This document shows, one piece after another, positions 25,295 to 34,271 of a stretch of DNA of 64,000 nucleotides. The translations under genes and the position numbers were made by a program. The notes beneath the pieces are model-generated. The model did no database searches and was not told the origin of the DNA. It was given only the letters and a program-made list of their open reading frames with translations. Origin of the DNA: Pollutibacter sp046317915. Its GTDB lineage: Bacteria; Bacteroidota; Bacteroidia; Chitinophagales; Chitinophagaceae. Position 1 is the stretch's first letter. The number at the start of each line of letters is the position of its first letter. Location: assembly GCA_046317915.1 (NCBI GenBank), contig JBKCVJ010000055.1:1-64000 (forward strand), read 5' to 3'.

Positions 25295-26260
25295 TCATTT
25301 ATCTCTTTGTACAAGATATTGGGCAAGCCTCATGAGCGGCTGTTTTCTGCCACTCACTACCGCAATATCTTCCAGATGTTGGAAAGCTACGGACAAATAC
25401 TGATCCTTCAAGGCAAGGGCCCACTCTTCTATGCCGGTTTCCCGAAAAATCTCCAGTACTCTTGGAACCTTATCTGCAGGATTCTCGCGCATCAACATCT
25501 TTAACTCTTCCTGACGTGCAAGTGTTGCGGTCTCCAGTGCATGGATCATCAGGAATGTTTTCTTATTGGCCATGATATCTCCGCCAACCTGCTTACCAAA
25601 TTTCTCCGGATCCCCAAACGCATCCAGGTAGTCGTCCTGGATTTGGAAAGCGATACCCAGATTTTTACCGAACGCGTACAAGTGCTGTTGGTTACCTTCT
25701 CCCGCCCCACCGAGGATGGCACCCATCTGTAAACTGGCTGCCAACAAAACAGATGTCTTCAGGGTGATCATATGCAGGTACTGATCCAACGTAAGGTCAT
25801 TCAATTGCTCAAAATCCATATCCAGTTGCTGACCTTCACAAACTTCTTTTGCCGTTGTGTTGAAAAGGGCGATAATCGATTTCATATACCCTGGATCGAT
25901 GCGGTTCAGGTGTTCATATGCACCCACCAACACCACATCGCCAGCAAGCAAGGCTGTTGCCTCCCCATGTAATGCATGCACAGTAGGTTTGCCCCTCCGC
26001 AAGGGGGCCTTGTCCATGATATCATCATGGATCAATGTGAAATTATGGAACAGCTCTATGGCACTGGCTACCTGATATGCATCGGGTACGATCTCATCAA
26101 AGAGTTCGTTTCCCATCATGCATAAAATAGGCCGAATGCGTTTACCCCCAAGGGTTAAAAAATACTCGCATGGATCATACAAACTTTTCGGCTGATCCGG
26201 AAAATGACGACGGTTGAAATACGTTTCAAATCGCTGCTGCAGTTCTTCGAATTGGTACAT
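25295..26260 (-). CDS. Polyprenyl diphosphate synthase
   Basis: This 321-residue trans-isoprenyl diphosphate synthase has both aspartate-rich motifs: DDIMD (79-83, in LIHDDIMDKAPLRRGKP) and DDYLD (209-213, in FQIQDDYLDAFGD), plus GGKRIRP near residue 38. It condenses isopentenyl diphosphate with allylic primers, for quinone or carotenoid side chains; chain length cannot be read with certainty. The ATG at 26260 is preferred; a longer frame would extend into the C-terminal coding region of rnr. Confidence 0.92.
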   Translation of the reverse strand: MYQFEELQQRFETYFNRRHFPDQPKSLYDPCEYFLTLGGKRIRPILCMMGNELFDEIVPDAYQVASAIELFHNFTLIHDDIMDKAPLRRGKPTVHALHGEATALLAGDVVLVGAYEHLNRIDPGYMKSIIALFNTTAKEVCEGQQLDMDFEQLNDLTLDQYLHMITLKTSVLLAASLQMGAILGGAGEGNQQHLYAFGKNLGIAFQIQDDYLDAFGDPEKFGKQVGGDIMANKKTFLMIHALETATLARQEELKMLMRENPADKVPRVLEIFRETGIEEWALALKDQYLSVAFQHLEDIAVVSGRKQPLMRLAQYLVQRDK

Positions 26261-26289
26261 GATACTTAGTAAAAAGTCAGAAAAGCAAA

Positions 26290-28353
26290 TTAACGATGCT
26301 TCCTGGATGGAGTAGGTTTCCCGGCCGGTTTGGTTTTTGTTTTTTGTTTTTCTTTTTTGTCTTTGGGTTTCGGTTTTACAGATTGTCCATCTGCCGTATC
26401 TTCTACATACAACACCCACTCATAGTCAAGCTGCCGCTTCGTTAGATTTGCCGCAACCAGTTTCACCCTCACTTTATCGCCCATCCGGAAACTGCGCCCA
26501 CTGCGCCGGCCTACCAGTGCATAGTCTTCTTCCATATGCCTGAAATCGTCATAATCCAGCAGGCTCTGCACACTCACGAGTCCTTCGCATTTATATTCAA
26601 CCGTTTCTGCCCAGAAGCCGAAGCTAGCTACACCACTCACCACCGCGTCAAACTCTTCGCCCACAAACTGCTTCATGAACTCCACCTGTTTGTATTTATT
26701 GGCAGCACGCTCACTCTCCATCGCAGCGCGTTCCCGCTCACTGCTATGCTTACATTTCTCAGCCATTTTTTTGTCGGCCTGCGGCTTGTTGTTCAGACAA
26801 TCCTGCAGTACCCGATGTACAATCACGTCTGGATATCGCCGAATGGGTGAGGTAAAATGACAGTAGTGTTCAAAGGAAAGTCCATAGTGGCCGATGTTTT
26901 CGGTTGTATAAATGGCCTTGGCCATTGTCCGAATCCCGAGTTGCTCCAATACATGCTGCTCCGGTTTCCCGGCAACCCTTTGCAACATATCGTTGAAAGA
27001 ACTGGCAATGCCATCCGGAGTTGAGGTATCAAAATGATACCCGAATTTCTTCGCAAAGGCAACAAAAGGCAATAGTTTCTCCTGGTCTGGTTGATCATGC
27101 ACACGATAAGGGAATGGAACAGGCTTCTTGTTCACCTTGATCTTGGAGACATTCTCGGCCACGGTCTTGTTGGCCAGCAACATGAATTCCTCGATCAACT
27201 GATGGGATTGCTTGCTTTCCTTTACCACAATGCCAATCGGCTTTCCATCTTCATCCAGCTTAAACCTAACCTCCTGGGAAGAGAAGTTGATGGCTCCTTT
27301 TTTGAATCGTTGCTTTCTAAAATGTTGGGCAAGATCATTCAGGATCAGGATCTCGCTGCTGTACAAACCCTCCTTCGTTTCAATGATCTTTTGCACATCT
27401 TCATAAGTGAACCGATGGTTGGAATGAGTTGCGGTACGTCCTATCCAATATTGTTTAACCTCGCCTTTGGCAGTGATCTGGAACACACAGGAGAAAGTAA
27501 GCTTGTCTTCATGCGGACGCAGGGAACACAGTTCATTGGATATTCTCTCCGGAAGCATGGGAAGTACCCGGTCCGGCAGATATACCGAAGTTGCCCTTTC
27601 AAATGCTTCTTTATCCAGTTCCGATCCTTCTTCCAGGTAATGACTCACGTCGGCAATATGCACACCGATTTCGTAAACACCTGATTTGAGTTTGCGAAAA
27701 CTGATGGCATCGTCAAAATCCTTGGCATCAACAGGGTCAATGGTAAAGGTCAGGATATCCCGCAAGTCTTTTCGATTGGCGATCTCTGCTGAACTGATCA
27801 TATCAGGGAGCCTGTGCGCTTCTTCCAGTGCGTCATCGGAAAAATTCAATGGGAACCCACTGCCCACAAGAATTTCTTTCATAGCCATATCGTTCGTATC
27901 CCTGTCGTCAAGCACACTCACTACGGCACCATGCGGATTCTTGTCCGTCTTGTTCCACCCTACAAATTTAACCACCACCCTGTCTCCATCCTTAGCATTA
28001 TTAAGCGACTGGGTAGGTACATAAAAATCGGGGACTTTTCTGCTTCCGTCTGCAATGAAAAAAGCAAAGTCTTTGTTGGCTTCAAGCCTTCCAATGTATT
28101 CTGTCTGCTTACGTTCCAGAACCTCTGTAACGAAGCCCTCAGAGCGGCTCCCCCGGTCTTTTGTAATGACAACCCGTACTTTGTCACCGTGGAAAGCCCT
28201 GTTGATATCAGAAGGCCTGACGAGGATATCTTTCTGGAGGTTATCAACGATGACGAATCCCATACCGGAACGGGTAATATCCAGCGTCCCCACATATCCT
28301 TCTTCTGCACGGTGTTTCTGTTTCTTCGGTTTTGCTTGTTGTTTTTTTGCCAT
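26290..28353 (-). CDS. rnr: Ribonuclease R
   Basis: This 687-residue RNase II/R-family 3'-5' exoribonuclease has N-terminal cold-shock domains (GYVGTLDITRSGMGFV near 20; VLVRPSDI), the RNB catalytic domain with the metal-binding aspartates TIDPVDAKDFDDAIS near residue 210, and an S1 domain (about 570-650). A Lys-rich tail (KPKPKDKKEKQKTK) probably binds RNA. The family degrades structured RNA and takes part in quality control. It starts 5 nt after lpxK. Confidence 0.96.
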   Translation of the reverse strand: MAKKQQAKPKKQKHRAEEGYVGTLDITRSGMGFVIVDNLQKDILVRPSDINRAFHGDKVRVVITKDRGSRSEGFVTEVLERKQTEYIGRLEANKDFAFFIADGSRKVPDFYVPTQSLNNAKDGDRVVVKFVGWNKTDKNPHGAVVSVLDDRDTNDMAMKEILVGSGFPLNFSDDALEEAHRLPDMISSAEIANRKDLRDILTFTIDPVDAKDFDDAISFRKLKSGVYEIGVHIADVSHYLEEGSELDKEAFERATSVYLPDRVLPMLPERISNELCSLRPHEDKLTFSCVFQITAKGEVKQYWIGRTATHSNHRFTYEDVQKIIETKEGLYSSEILILNDLAQHFRKQRFKKGAINFSSQEVRFKLDEDGKPIGIVVKESKQSHQLIEEFMLLANKTVAENVSKIKVNKKPVPFPYRVHDQPDQEKLLPFVAFAKKFGYHFDTSTPDGIASSFNDMLQRVAGKPEQHVLEQLGIRTMAKAIYTTENIGHYGLSFEHYCHFTSPIRRYPDVIVHRVLQDCLNNKPQADKKMAEKCKHSSERERAAMESERAANKYKQVEFMKQFVGEEFDAVVSGVASFGFWAETVEYKCEGLVSVQSLLDYDDFRHMEEDYALVGRRSGRSFRMGDKVRVKLVAANLTKRQLDYEWVLYVEDTADGQSVKPKPKDKKEKQKTKTKPAGKPTPSRKHR

Positions 28354-28358
28354 CTGGA

Positions 28359-29447
28359 TCAGGTTTGTCTGTTTGACGCTGCCGTAAAGTTTGAAATGAA
28401 ATTACTGATTAATGCCTGAAACACCTTCTCTCCTTCAAAGAGGAAATGAATGGAGATCGGCAGTACATACATCGGCATGTCCCTAAGTTCATGCCTGAAC
28501 TTAACCAACCGAACAGCATCTTTTTCGGTGGTGACCATCAATTTCCCGGGTCCACGCATATTTTCATAACGGTGATATATATCTTTCAGGTCATCAATAC
28601 TGAAAATATGGTGGTCGTTGAAAAACATAGCCTCATATGAACTGCTGTTTTCTTCAATGAATTTTGTCAATGGTCCCGGATTGGCAATCCCGCACACCAG
28701 GAGGATCTCTGCTTCTTTAGACAAGTCGCTTGGACTTTGACTTACAATATGATATAACCTGCCGTAGTGGATGCAAGTGAATAAAACCGTCTGGTGCGGG
28801 AGTGGTTTGAGTTCCTGTATAATTTGCTGTTTTTCCGTTTCACCCAGGTCCCGTGGGCATTTGGTCACGATGATGATCTGCGCTCTTGCCGCACTGGATA
28901 GATTGTCCCGAAGATCCCCGGTTGGAAGGTAAAAATCCCGGGTATAGAGATTGCTGTAGTCTGTCAGTAAGATATTGAAACCCGGTGTGATCGCGCGATG
29001 CTGAAAAGCATCGTCCAAAATGATCAGTTGGGTCTCTGGCCTATCATAGAGCAACTGCGGAACGGCCACGATTCTCTCCTCCCCCACTGCCACGGCAATG
29101 TCAGGATGTCTGAGGTGAAACTGCATGGGCTCGTCGCCAATTTCAACTGCGGTAGTTGTATCGTTTGCCAGAAGATATCCCTCGGAACGCCTTTTGTATC
29201 CCCTGCTGATGGTCCCTAACCGGTATTGCTGTTTCAGCATGTTTACGAGGTAGTCAACCATCGGACTTTTTCCAGTACCGCCAACGCTTAAATTGCCGAC
29301 ATTGATGATGGGTAGATTAAACGATGTGGACCTCAGCCAATGTTGATCATACATAAAATTCCGCACACGCAGAATGAGGCCATATAAAATGGCAAACGGA
29401 AGCAAAAGGATCCGGAAACTGCGTAGAAAAAAAGTATTAAAATTCAT
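28359..29447 (-). CDS. lpxK: Tetraacyldisaccharide 4'-kinase
   Basis: This 362-residue enzyme phosphorylates the 4' position of the lipid A precursor at the inner membrane. An N-terminal membrane-associated helix (FRILLLPFAILYGLIL, 11-26) precedes the Walker A loop GNLSVGGTGKS (51-61). Further family motifs are RGYKRR and the LDDAFQHR segment near residue 145. It overlaps the 3' end of the cyclo-ligase gene by 11 nt. Together with lptE, lptD and OstA-like elsewhere in the window it shows that this organism makes LPS. Confidence 0.95.
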   Translation of the reverse strand: MNFNTFFLRSFRILLLPFAILYGLILRVRNFMYDQHWLRSTSFNLPIINVGNLSVGGTGKSPMVDYLVNMLKQQYRLGTISRGYKRRSEGYLLANDTTTAVEIGDEPMQFHLRHPDIAVAVGEERIVAVPQLLYDRPETQLIILDDAFQHRAITPGFNILLTDYSNLYTRDFYLPTGDLRDNLSSAARAQIIIVTKCPRDLGETEKQQIIQELKPLPHQTVLFTCIHYGRLYHIVSQSPSDLSKEAEILLVCGIANPGPLTKFIEENSSSYEAMFFNDHHIFSIDDLKDIYHRYENMRGPGKLMVTTEKDAVRLVKFRHELRDMPMYVLPISIHFLFEGEKVFQALISNFISNFTAASNRQT

Positions 29448-30003
29448 AAATCCGTTCAGGTGTTATACAATAGGTCAATGGAATATCCCAGGTGTCTGTA
29501 TCCTCTATTTTCCCAATCGGAGGAAAAAATGATAAGCCAACTTTGATTACATCAGGCCGGCATGCTGTCAGAAATCGATCATAGTAGCCTTTTCCATATC
29601 CCACGCGGTTCCCCTCCTCATCAAAAGCAAGTAAAGGCACAAATACAAGATCAAGGTCAATCGGATCAACCAATTCGCCTTCCACCGGTTCCAGAATACC
29701 CAACTCGTTTTCTCCATATTCGGTGTGATCGTTGACCAAAACATGCACCATGGTCTCAATATCCACAACTTTTGGAACGATGATCCGCATTCCGGGATTC
29801 GTAAATTCAAGATACCGAATCAGCGGTTTCGGATCGGGTTCTTTTTTTTCTTCGATGGACAAAAAATGATGTACCGAATTGAGAAATGGCAGTTCCGCCT
29901 TTTGAAATTGGATCAGGATCTGATCCTTCCATTTCGCCATTTGTGCAGTGTTGATCTCTGCACGTTTACACCTGAAATATTGCCTTGCCTCTTTCTTTGT
30001 CAT
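29437..30003 (-). CDS. 5-formyltetrahydrofolate cyclo-ligase
   Basis: This 188-residue enzyme converts 5-formyl-THF to 5,10-methenyl-THF using ATP. Landmarks are the basic N-terminus (TKKEARQYFRCKRAEI), VPLLAFDEEGNRVGYGKGYYDRFL near residue 130 and a C-terminal PLTYCITPE segment. The ATG at 30003 overlaps the bioD stop (ATGA); a longer frame from 30111 would run through bioD and is rejected. Confidence 0.93.
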   Translation of the reverse strand: MTKKEARQYFRCKRAEINTAQMAKWKDQILIQFQKAELPFLNSVHHFLSIEEKKEPDPKPLIRYLEFTNPGMRIIVPKVVDIETMVHVLVNDHTEYGENELGILEPVEGELVDPIDLDLVFVPLLAFDEEGNRVGYGKGYYDRFLTACRPDVIKVGLSFFPPIGKIEDTDTWDIPLTYCITPERIYEF

Positions 30004-30638
30004 AGCATCTGTTTCAGGGCCGGTGCAATGCGGCTTGCTTGTTCCTTCACAAATGACCTGTCTAGTAAAGCGGCCCGGGGAACGGAGCCAATCCTGGGGT
30101 ATCCACTCCATTGTACGATTTCCTCTTCGTATTGAAGATACTGATCATTAAATATCCAGCCCGCCACGTCAGCACCCATATCGTTCAGTACTTTTGCGGT
30201 GAGCAACGAGTGGTTGATACTGCCGAGGTAATTCCTGCTGACAATCACCACGCGGGCTTCCAGATCCCTGATCAGATCAGCCACAAAGTAATCTTCCGCC
30301 AAAGGCACCAATAATCCCCCGGCACCTTCAATGACCAGATAACCGTTTTCATCAGGCAATTGACGATATGTTTCCAGAATGCGCTCCTTTTGTATGGTTA
30401 TCTTTTCTTCCCGGGCCGCAATATGTGGTGACGCCGGCATGCGAAGGGTGTAAACCTCGGAAACAATCCTGCTTTGTGCGTTGGCCAGCATGGACCTTAT
30501 ATAATTTGCATCGGTCCCCTGGTCAAACCCGGCCTGAACGGGTTTCCAATAATATGCCTGAAGGGCTTCCGTTACAATGGCACTCACGAGGGTTTTACCC
30601 ACGTCCGTGCCTATTCCTGTAATAAAGATCGGTTTCAT
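30000..30638 (-). CDS. bioD: Dethiobiotin synthetase
   Basis: This 212-residue ATP-dependent enzyme closes the ureido ring of biotin. It shows the P-loop GIGTDVGKT (8-16), YWKPVQAG near residue 30, and EGAGGLLVPL near residue 105. No other biotin gene is in the window, so bioD is separated from bioA/B/F/C, at least here. It overlaps rsmD by 4 nt and the cyclo-ligase by 3 nt. Confidence 0.95.
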   Translation of the reverse strand: MKPIFITGIGTDVGKTLVSAIVTEALQAYYWKPVQAGFDQGTDANYIRSMLANAQSRIVSEVYTLRMPASPHIAAREEKITIQKERILETYRQLPDENGYLVIEGAGGLLVPLAEDYFVADLIRDLEARVVIVSRNYLGSINHSLLTAKVLNDMGADVAGWIFNDQYLQYEEEIVQWSGYPRIGSVPRAALLDRSFVKEQASRIAPALKQML

Positions 30639-31180
30639 GCAGGCTGGTTAACAAAAATGGTGAAGATGGTGGTTCCATATTTACGCTCGGTCCTGTAACC
30701 AGTGAAGGTCTTATAATCGTTGCGGGGGGTATGTTCCAGAATAAACCAACCGCCATCTTTCAAAAGTCCTTTGTCAAAAATGACTCTCGGAAGATCATCG
30801 ATGGTGTTTAACGCATAAGGAGGACCTGCGAAAATCAGATCGTACTGCTCAGAACAAGTTTCCAGAAATCTGAAAACATCCATCTTGATCAGTTTCGCAC
30901 GTTCCATTCTCAAAGAAGACGATGTTTTTTTGATAAAATCAAACATCGCGGGATCCTTTTCTACTATTGTCAACGCGGCCGCTCCCCTGGATGCCAATTC
31001 ATAACTGATGGCGCCGGTACCTCCAAACAGGTCCAGTGTATCACAAGCTGTAATATCGAGATTATTCTGGATGACATTGAACAGCCCTTCTTTCGCAATA
31101 TCTGTTGTTGGCCTCGTAAACGGCATATTCCCGGGAGGATTGATGCGCCTTCCACCCCATTCACCTCCTATGATTCGCAT
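30635..31180 (-). CDS. rsmD: 16S rRNA m2G966 methyltransferase, RsmD family
   Basis: This 181-residue SAM methyltransferase has the N-terminus MRIIGGEWGGRRI, motif I DLFGGTGAISYELASRG (from 50) and motif IV at 118-122. Motif IV reads AGPPY, where RsmD proteins normally have DPPY/DPPF, so the residue expected to hold the target amine is Gly. The rest of the fold is intact. It may be a lineage variant. It overlaps the DUF3822 gene by 13 nt. Confidence 0.9.
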   Translation of the reverse strand: MRIIGGEWGGRRINPPGNMPFTRPTTDIAKEGLFNVIQNNLDITACDTLDLFGGTGAISYELASRGAAALTIVEKDPAMFDFIKKTSSSLRMERAKLIKMDVFRFLETCSEQYDLIFAGPPYALNTIDDLPRVIFDKGLLKDGGWFILEHTPRNDYKTFTGYRTERKYGTTIFTIFVNQPA

Positions 31181-32004
31181 AAAGCCAGAAAGAAAATGGG
31201 TGAGAAAAAATGCTGTGGATAATTATCGAAGGCGAAATCGTATTGAAACTCAACCGGCCGAGTATCCAGTTCTACCTGCATAAAATACTTCTTCACTTCG
31301 GCATACATCGGACTTTGTGTTTCCACCAGTCCACTGATCAATATCGGTAAGGTTTCCTGGTTCAGTTCCCATTGGTTATTCAGATTTAACAGCCACCAGG
31401 CCACATCTTCGGGGGTATCGTACTCATAATGCTGGATCAGTTGCAGTTGTTCATCCTTCCAAAGGGCCACCACCATATGGGAAGGATACAGGGCCAGTTC
31501 CATCACCGTTGGCATTTGGGTTTTCCTGAACTTTTTTTTGATCCAGCCCGTATTAAAATGTGAAAATGAAGCATTTGGAAATTTTTCAGTAAGCATTTCA
31601 TGCATGCCTTCGATGCTTCCGTACACATAGCGCGCCTTGATTTCAGGAACATCGTCAAGCATGGGAAATCCCCCATGGAGGTCACCATTTACTTTCTCGA
31701 GCCATTCCCCTGCATGGTCAGAAGAAAAAAACACATCCGGGATCAGCAAACCGCCAGCGCCGTGATAAAAGATGTTGACGATCGCATAATTCATTTGTAG
31801 GAGGGTATGGTTTGTCAGTAACTGCGAGATACCTTCCTGGTGGTGTTCCTTGAACTGATAATACTCAAGCCCCACAAACTCTTTAGTATCGATGATCTGA
31901 ACGGCAAAACAAAAATGGTTGTTCCCCGCATCGATGATCAACCTGCACTGGTCAAACTGCAGCGTCCTTGTTTGCTGGGGCGTTACTTGAAAAGTTGGAT
32001 GCAC
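31168..32004 (-). CDS. DUF3822 family protein
   Basis: This 278-residue protein belongs to a Bacteroidota-restricted family typically found beside rsmD, as here. It looks like an actin/ribonuclease H-fold relative: an N-terminal DAGNNHFCFAVQI strand pair, a central LYPSHMVVALWKDEQLQLIQHYEY region, and a C-terminal ILISGLVE segment. Catalytic residues are not evident. It is the first gene of the minus-strand run. No clear TAnnTTTG box is seen immediately upstream. Confidence 0.82.
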   Translation of the reverse strand: MHPTFQVTPQQTRTLQFDQCRLIIDAGNNHFCFAVQIIDTKEFVGLEYYQFKEHHQEGISQLLTNHTLLQMNYAIVNIFYHGAGGLLIPDVFFSSDHAGEWLEKVNGDLHGGFPMLDDVPEIKARYVYGSIEGMHEMLTEKFPNASFSHFNTGWIKKKFRKTQMPTVMELALYPSHMVVALWKDEQLQLIQHYEYDTPEDVAWWLLNLNNQWELNQETLPILISGLVETQSPMYAEVKKYFMQVELDTRPVEFQYDFAFDNYPQHFFSPIFFLALCES

Positions 32005-32077
32005 GTTGTTGTTTTTGATGGGCCACCCGGAAGGGCAGTTGCTATCGCAAAATACGGTTTTTCTGCGGGTAAAGGCG

Positions 32078-32085
32078 TAGGTTTG
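32078..32085 (+). promoter_or_regulatory. Promoter -7 box TAGGTTTG before the MATE gene
   Basis: TAGGTTTG matches TAnnTTTG and ends 8 nt before the ATG at 32094; a leader would be extremely short. Confidence 0.4.
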
Positions 32086-32093
32086 CAGCCTTT

Positions 32094-33461
32094 ATGGCTG
32101 GAAATAACAGTGGATCGATGGACCTCCGCATGGGTATTACCAGGGCTCATATTCTGAAACTTGCCCTTCCCATTTCTGCATCTATCCTTGTTCCGCAGAT
32201 CAACTTCTTCACCAATAATATTTTTCTGGGTTGGTTGGGCAAATCTGAACTCGGGGCTGCCGGTGTCACGGGTGTGTATTACCTCATTTTTGGCGCCATC
32301 GGGTATGGCCTAAACAATGGACTGCAGGCTTTGATCGCCCGACGTGCGGGTGAAAATCGACCGGAAGAAATCGGTAAATTATTCTCTCAGGGAATCCGTG
32401 TGGCCATGGGCATTGCCCTCATTGGTATCCTCATTACCTGGTTCATTGCGCCATGGATCTTTGAAAATGTGTTGCGTAATCCTGACGACAAAGAACGGAT
32501 CATTTCTTTCCTGAAAATCCGGATCTGGGGTCTCCCCTTTTTGTACATCTACCAGATGCGTAATGCCCTGCTGGTAGGCACCAACCAGAGTAGATTCCTT
32601 GTCATAGGTACCCTTGCAGAAACCTTGACCAACATTGTTCTTGACTATGGATTGATCTTTGGAAACCTGGGCATGCCCGAATTGGGATTCAATGGGGCTG
32701 CGTATGCTTCCGTGATTGCCGAGGCTACCGGTATGCTGGTTGTTTTAGGCGTTATCCATCTGAAAGGCTTCGGGAAAAGATTTCACCTATACAATAAGGT
32801 CGGTTTTGATAAAGAAGCCACACGCCTTTTACTGGTGCAGTCTTCGCCCCTTATTTTTCAGTATGCCATCAGCATCATCAGCTGGGAATTCTTCTTCATC
32901 CTGATCGAACGTAATGCAACACATCCTGATGACCTGGCGGTGTCCAACACCATGCGTAATATTTTCGGGTTGTTCGGCGTCAGCACCTGGGCCTTTGCGG
33001 CCACCAGCAGTACCATGGTCAGCAATATCATCGGTCAGAAAAGGCACGAAGAAGTTCCGAAGCTCGTGCTGCGGATTGTTTCTATCAGCTCGGGTATTGC
33101 AATAGTGGTTTGTGCATTGCTGAATATTTTTGACAGACAGGTACTGAGTATTTTTAATACCGATGAAAACTTTATCCAGCATGGCTTACCGGTGCTCAGG
33201 GTTGTTTCCTTAGCCTTGATTCTGATGTCTTTTGCCACCATCTGTTTGAATGCAGTGATTGGCACGGGAAACACCAAGGTGAATCTTGCCATTGAATTCT
33301 TTACTATCATTTTATATTCCCTTTACGTGTACCTGGTAATGGAAAAATTCCAGTTGGGGATCACCTGGGGCTGGGGATCTGAATGGATTTATTGGACATC
33401 AATTTTCACTTTGTCTTTCCTTTACCTGCGAAGTGGGAAATGGAAGCAGAAAGAGTTTTAG
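32094..33461 (+). CDS. MATE family efflux transporter
   Basis: This 455-residue protein has 12 predicted membrane helices in two MatE halves (ILKLALPISASILVPQ near residue 14; the second repeat starts near residue 240 with RLLLVQSSPLIFQYAI). MATE proteins export drugs or metabolites with Na+ or H+ gradients; the substrate is unknown. In-frame ATGs at 32118 and 32130 are alternative starts. It converges on infC across a 148-nt gap with unusual repeats and a terminator. Confidence 0.9.
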   Translation: MAGNNSGSMDLRMGITRAHILKLALPISASILVPQINFFTNNIFLGWLGKSELGAAGVTGVYYLIFGAIGYGLNNGLQALIARRAGENRPEEIGKLFSQGIRVAMGIALIGILITWFIAPWIFENVLRNPDDKERIISFLKIRIWGLPFLYIYQMRNALLVGTNQSRFLVIGTLAETLTNIVLDYGLIFGNLGMPELGFNGAAYASVIAEATGMLVVLGVIHLKGFGKRFHLYNKVGFDKEATRLLLVQSSPLIFQYAISIISWEFFFILIERNATHPDDLAVSNTMRNIFGLFGVSTWAFAATSSTMVSNIIGQKRHEEVPKLVLRIVSISSGIAIVVCALLNIFDRQVLSIFNTDENFIQHGLPVLRVVSLALILMSFATICLNAVIGTGNTKVNLAIEFFTIILYSLYVYLVMEKFQLGITWGWGSEWIYWTSIFTLSFLYLRSGKWKQKEF

Positions 33462-33471
33462 TTGGAAATCA

Positions 33472-33600
33472 GACATTCAATCATACAGTAATACAGGCAT
33501 TCAGGAGTTGGAATCCAGGTAGCCGGGCAAACTAAAAAGGATCCCGACTCTCCGGGATCCCACTGCAGATTTTCTGTATTACAGTATGATTGTATATCTG
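33472..33600. repeat. Imperfect 27-bp inverted repeat built from 8-bp units
   Basis: About 27 bp near 33472-33498 (containing CAATCATACAGTAATACAG) reappear in reverse complement near 33573-33600 with only three or four mismatches. Each arm also reads as CA-starting octamers (CAATCATA, CAGTAATA, CAGGCATT). The arms enclose a GGATCCCG hairpin. Confidence 0.6.
33539..33560. terminator. Bidirectional hairpin between MATE and infC
   Basis: GGATCCCG pairs with CGGGATCC around ACTCTC between two convergent genes. An A-rich stretch precedes it, so it acts best as terminator for the minus-strand infC transcript. Confidence 0.6.
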
Positions 33601-33609
33601 TTTTCCACC

Positions 33610-34200
33610 TCAGGCTTCTTTTGCCGCAGCGGCCTTTTTCTTCTGCCCTTTAGGTGCGATGACCATCAGCATCCTTTTGCCTTCCAATTTGGGAAGACCT
33701 TCCGGCTGGCCAAATTCCGCAAGACGCTCTGCAAATTTCAACAGCACCAGTTCACCACGTTCTTTGAACATGATGGCACGGCCCTTGAACTGTACATATG
33801 CTTTTACTTTGTTTCCGTCTTTTAGGAAGTTTTCTGCATGCTTGGCTTTGAAGTCGAAATCATGATCATCCGTTCCTGGCGTGAAACGGATCTCCTTTAC
33901 TTCTGCGGCCTTCGACTTGGCCTTCATTTCCTTTTCCTTCTTCTTCTTGTCGTAAAGGAACTTATTGTAATCAACCACTTTACAAACGGGGGGATCTGCA
34001 TTGGGCGAGATCTCCACCAGATCGAGTTGTTGTTGTTGAGCGATTCGCATCGCGTCCTGAACGGAATAAACCCCAACTTCAACATTGTCGCCCACCAGCC
34101 TTACCTGGGGTACGCGGATGAAATGGTTGATCCTGTGTTCGGCCTCCCTACGTGGTACGAACCTACCTCGTCCACCAAATGACCTGTTTGGTAATGCCAT
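33610..34200 (-). CDS. infC: Translation initiation factor IF-3
   Basis: This 196-residue protein has the IF3 N-domain (RINHFIRVPQVRLVGDNVEVG, then DLVEISPNADPPVCKVVDY), a Lys-rich linker near residue 90 and the C-domain (EIRFTPGTDDHDFDFKAKHA). A short basic N-terminal extension (PNRSFGGRGRFVPRRE) and an Ala/Lys-rich tail are present. It starts about 70 nt after thrS in the same direction, as is usual. The usual downstream rpmI and rplT are not present; a convergent MATE gene follows instead. Confidence 0.96.
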   Translation of the reverse strand: MALPNRSFGGRGRFVPRREAEHRINHFIRVPQVRLVGDNVEVGVYSVQDAMRIAQQQQLDLVEISPNADPPVCKVVDYNKFLYDKKKKEKEMKAKSKAAEVKEIRFTPGTDDHDFDFKAKHAENFLKDGNKVKAYVQFKGRAIMFKERGELVLLKFAERLAEFGQPEGLPKLEGKRMLMVIAPKGQKKKAAAAKEA

Positions 34201-34271
34201 AAATGATTGTGCTTATGTCACAGCCGGCAACTGGAGTGATAAGCGATGCTTGATTTTATTGATTCAAATGA

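Noticed and set aside
27091..27684. 197-residue plus-strand ORF opposite rnr
   Set aside because: Antisense shadow of rnr without recognisable protein features.
33769..33790. Sigma-54-like TGGCAC...TTGA inside infC
   Set aside because: It lies within the infC coding region, antisense to it, lacks the GC at -12 and has no gene oriented to use it.
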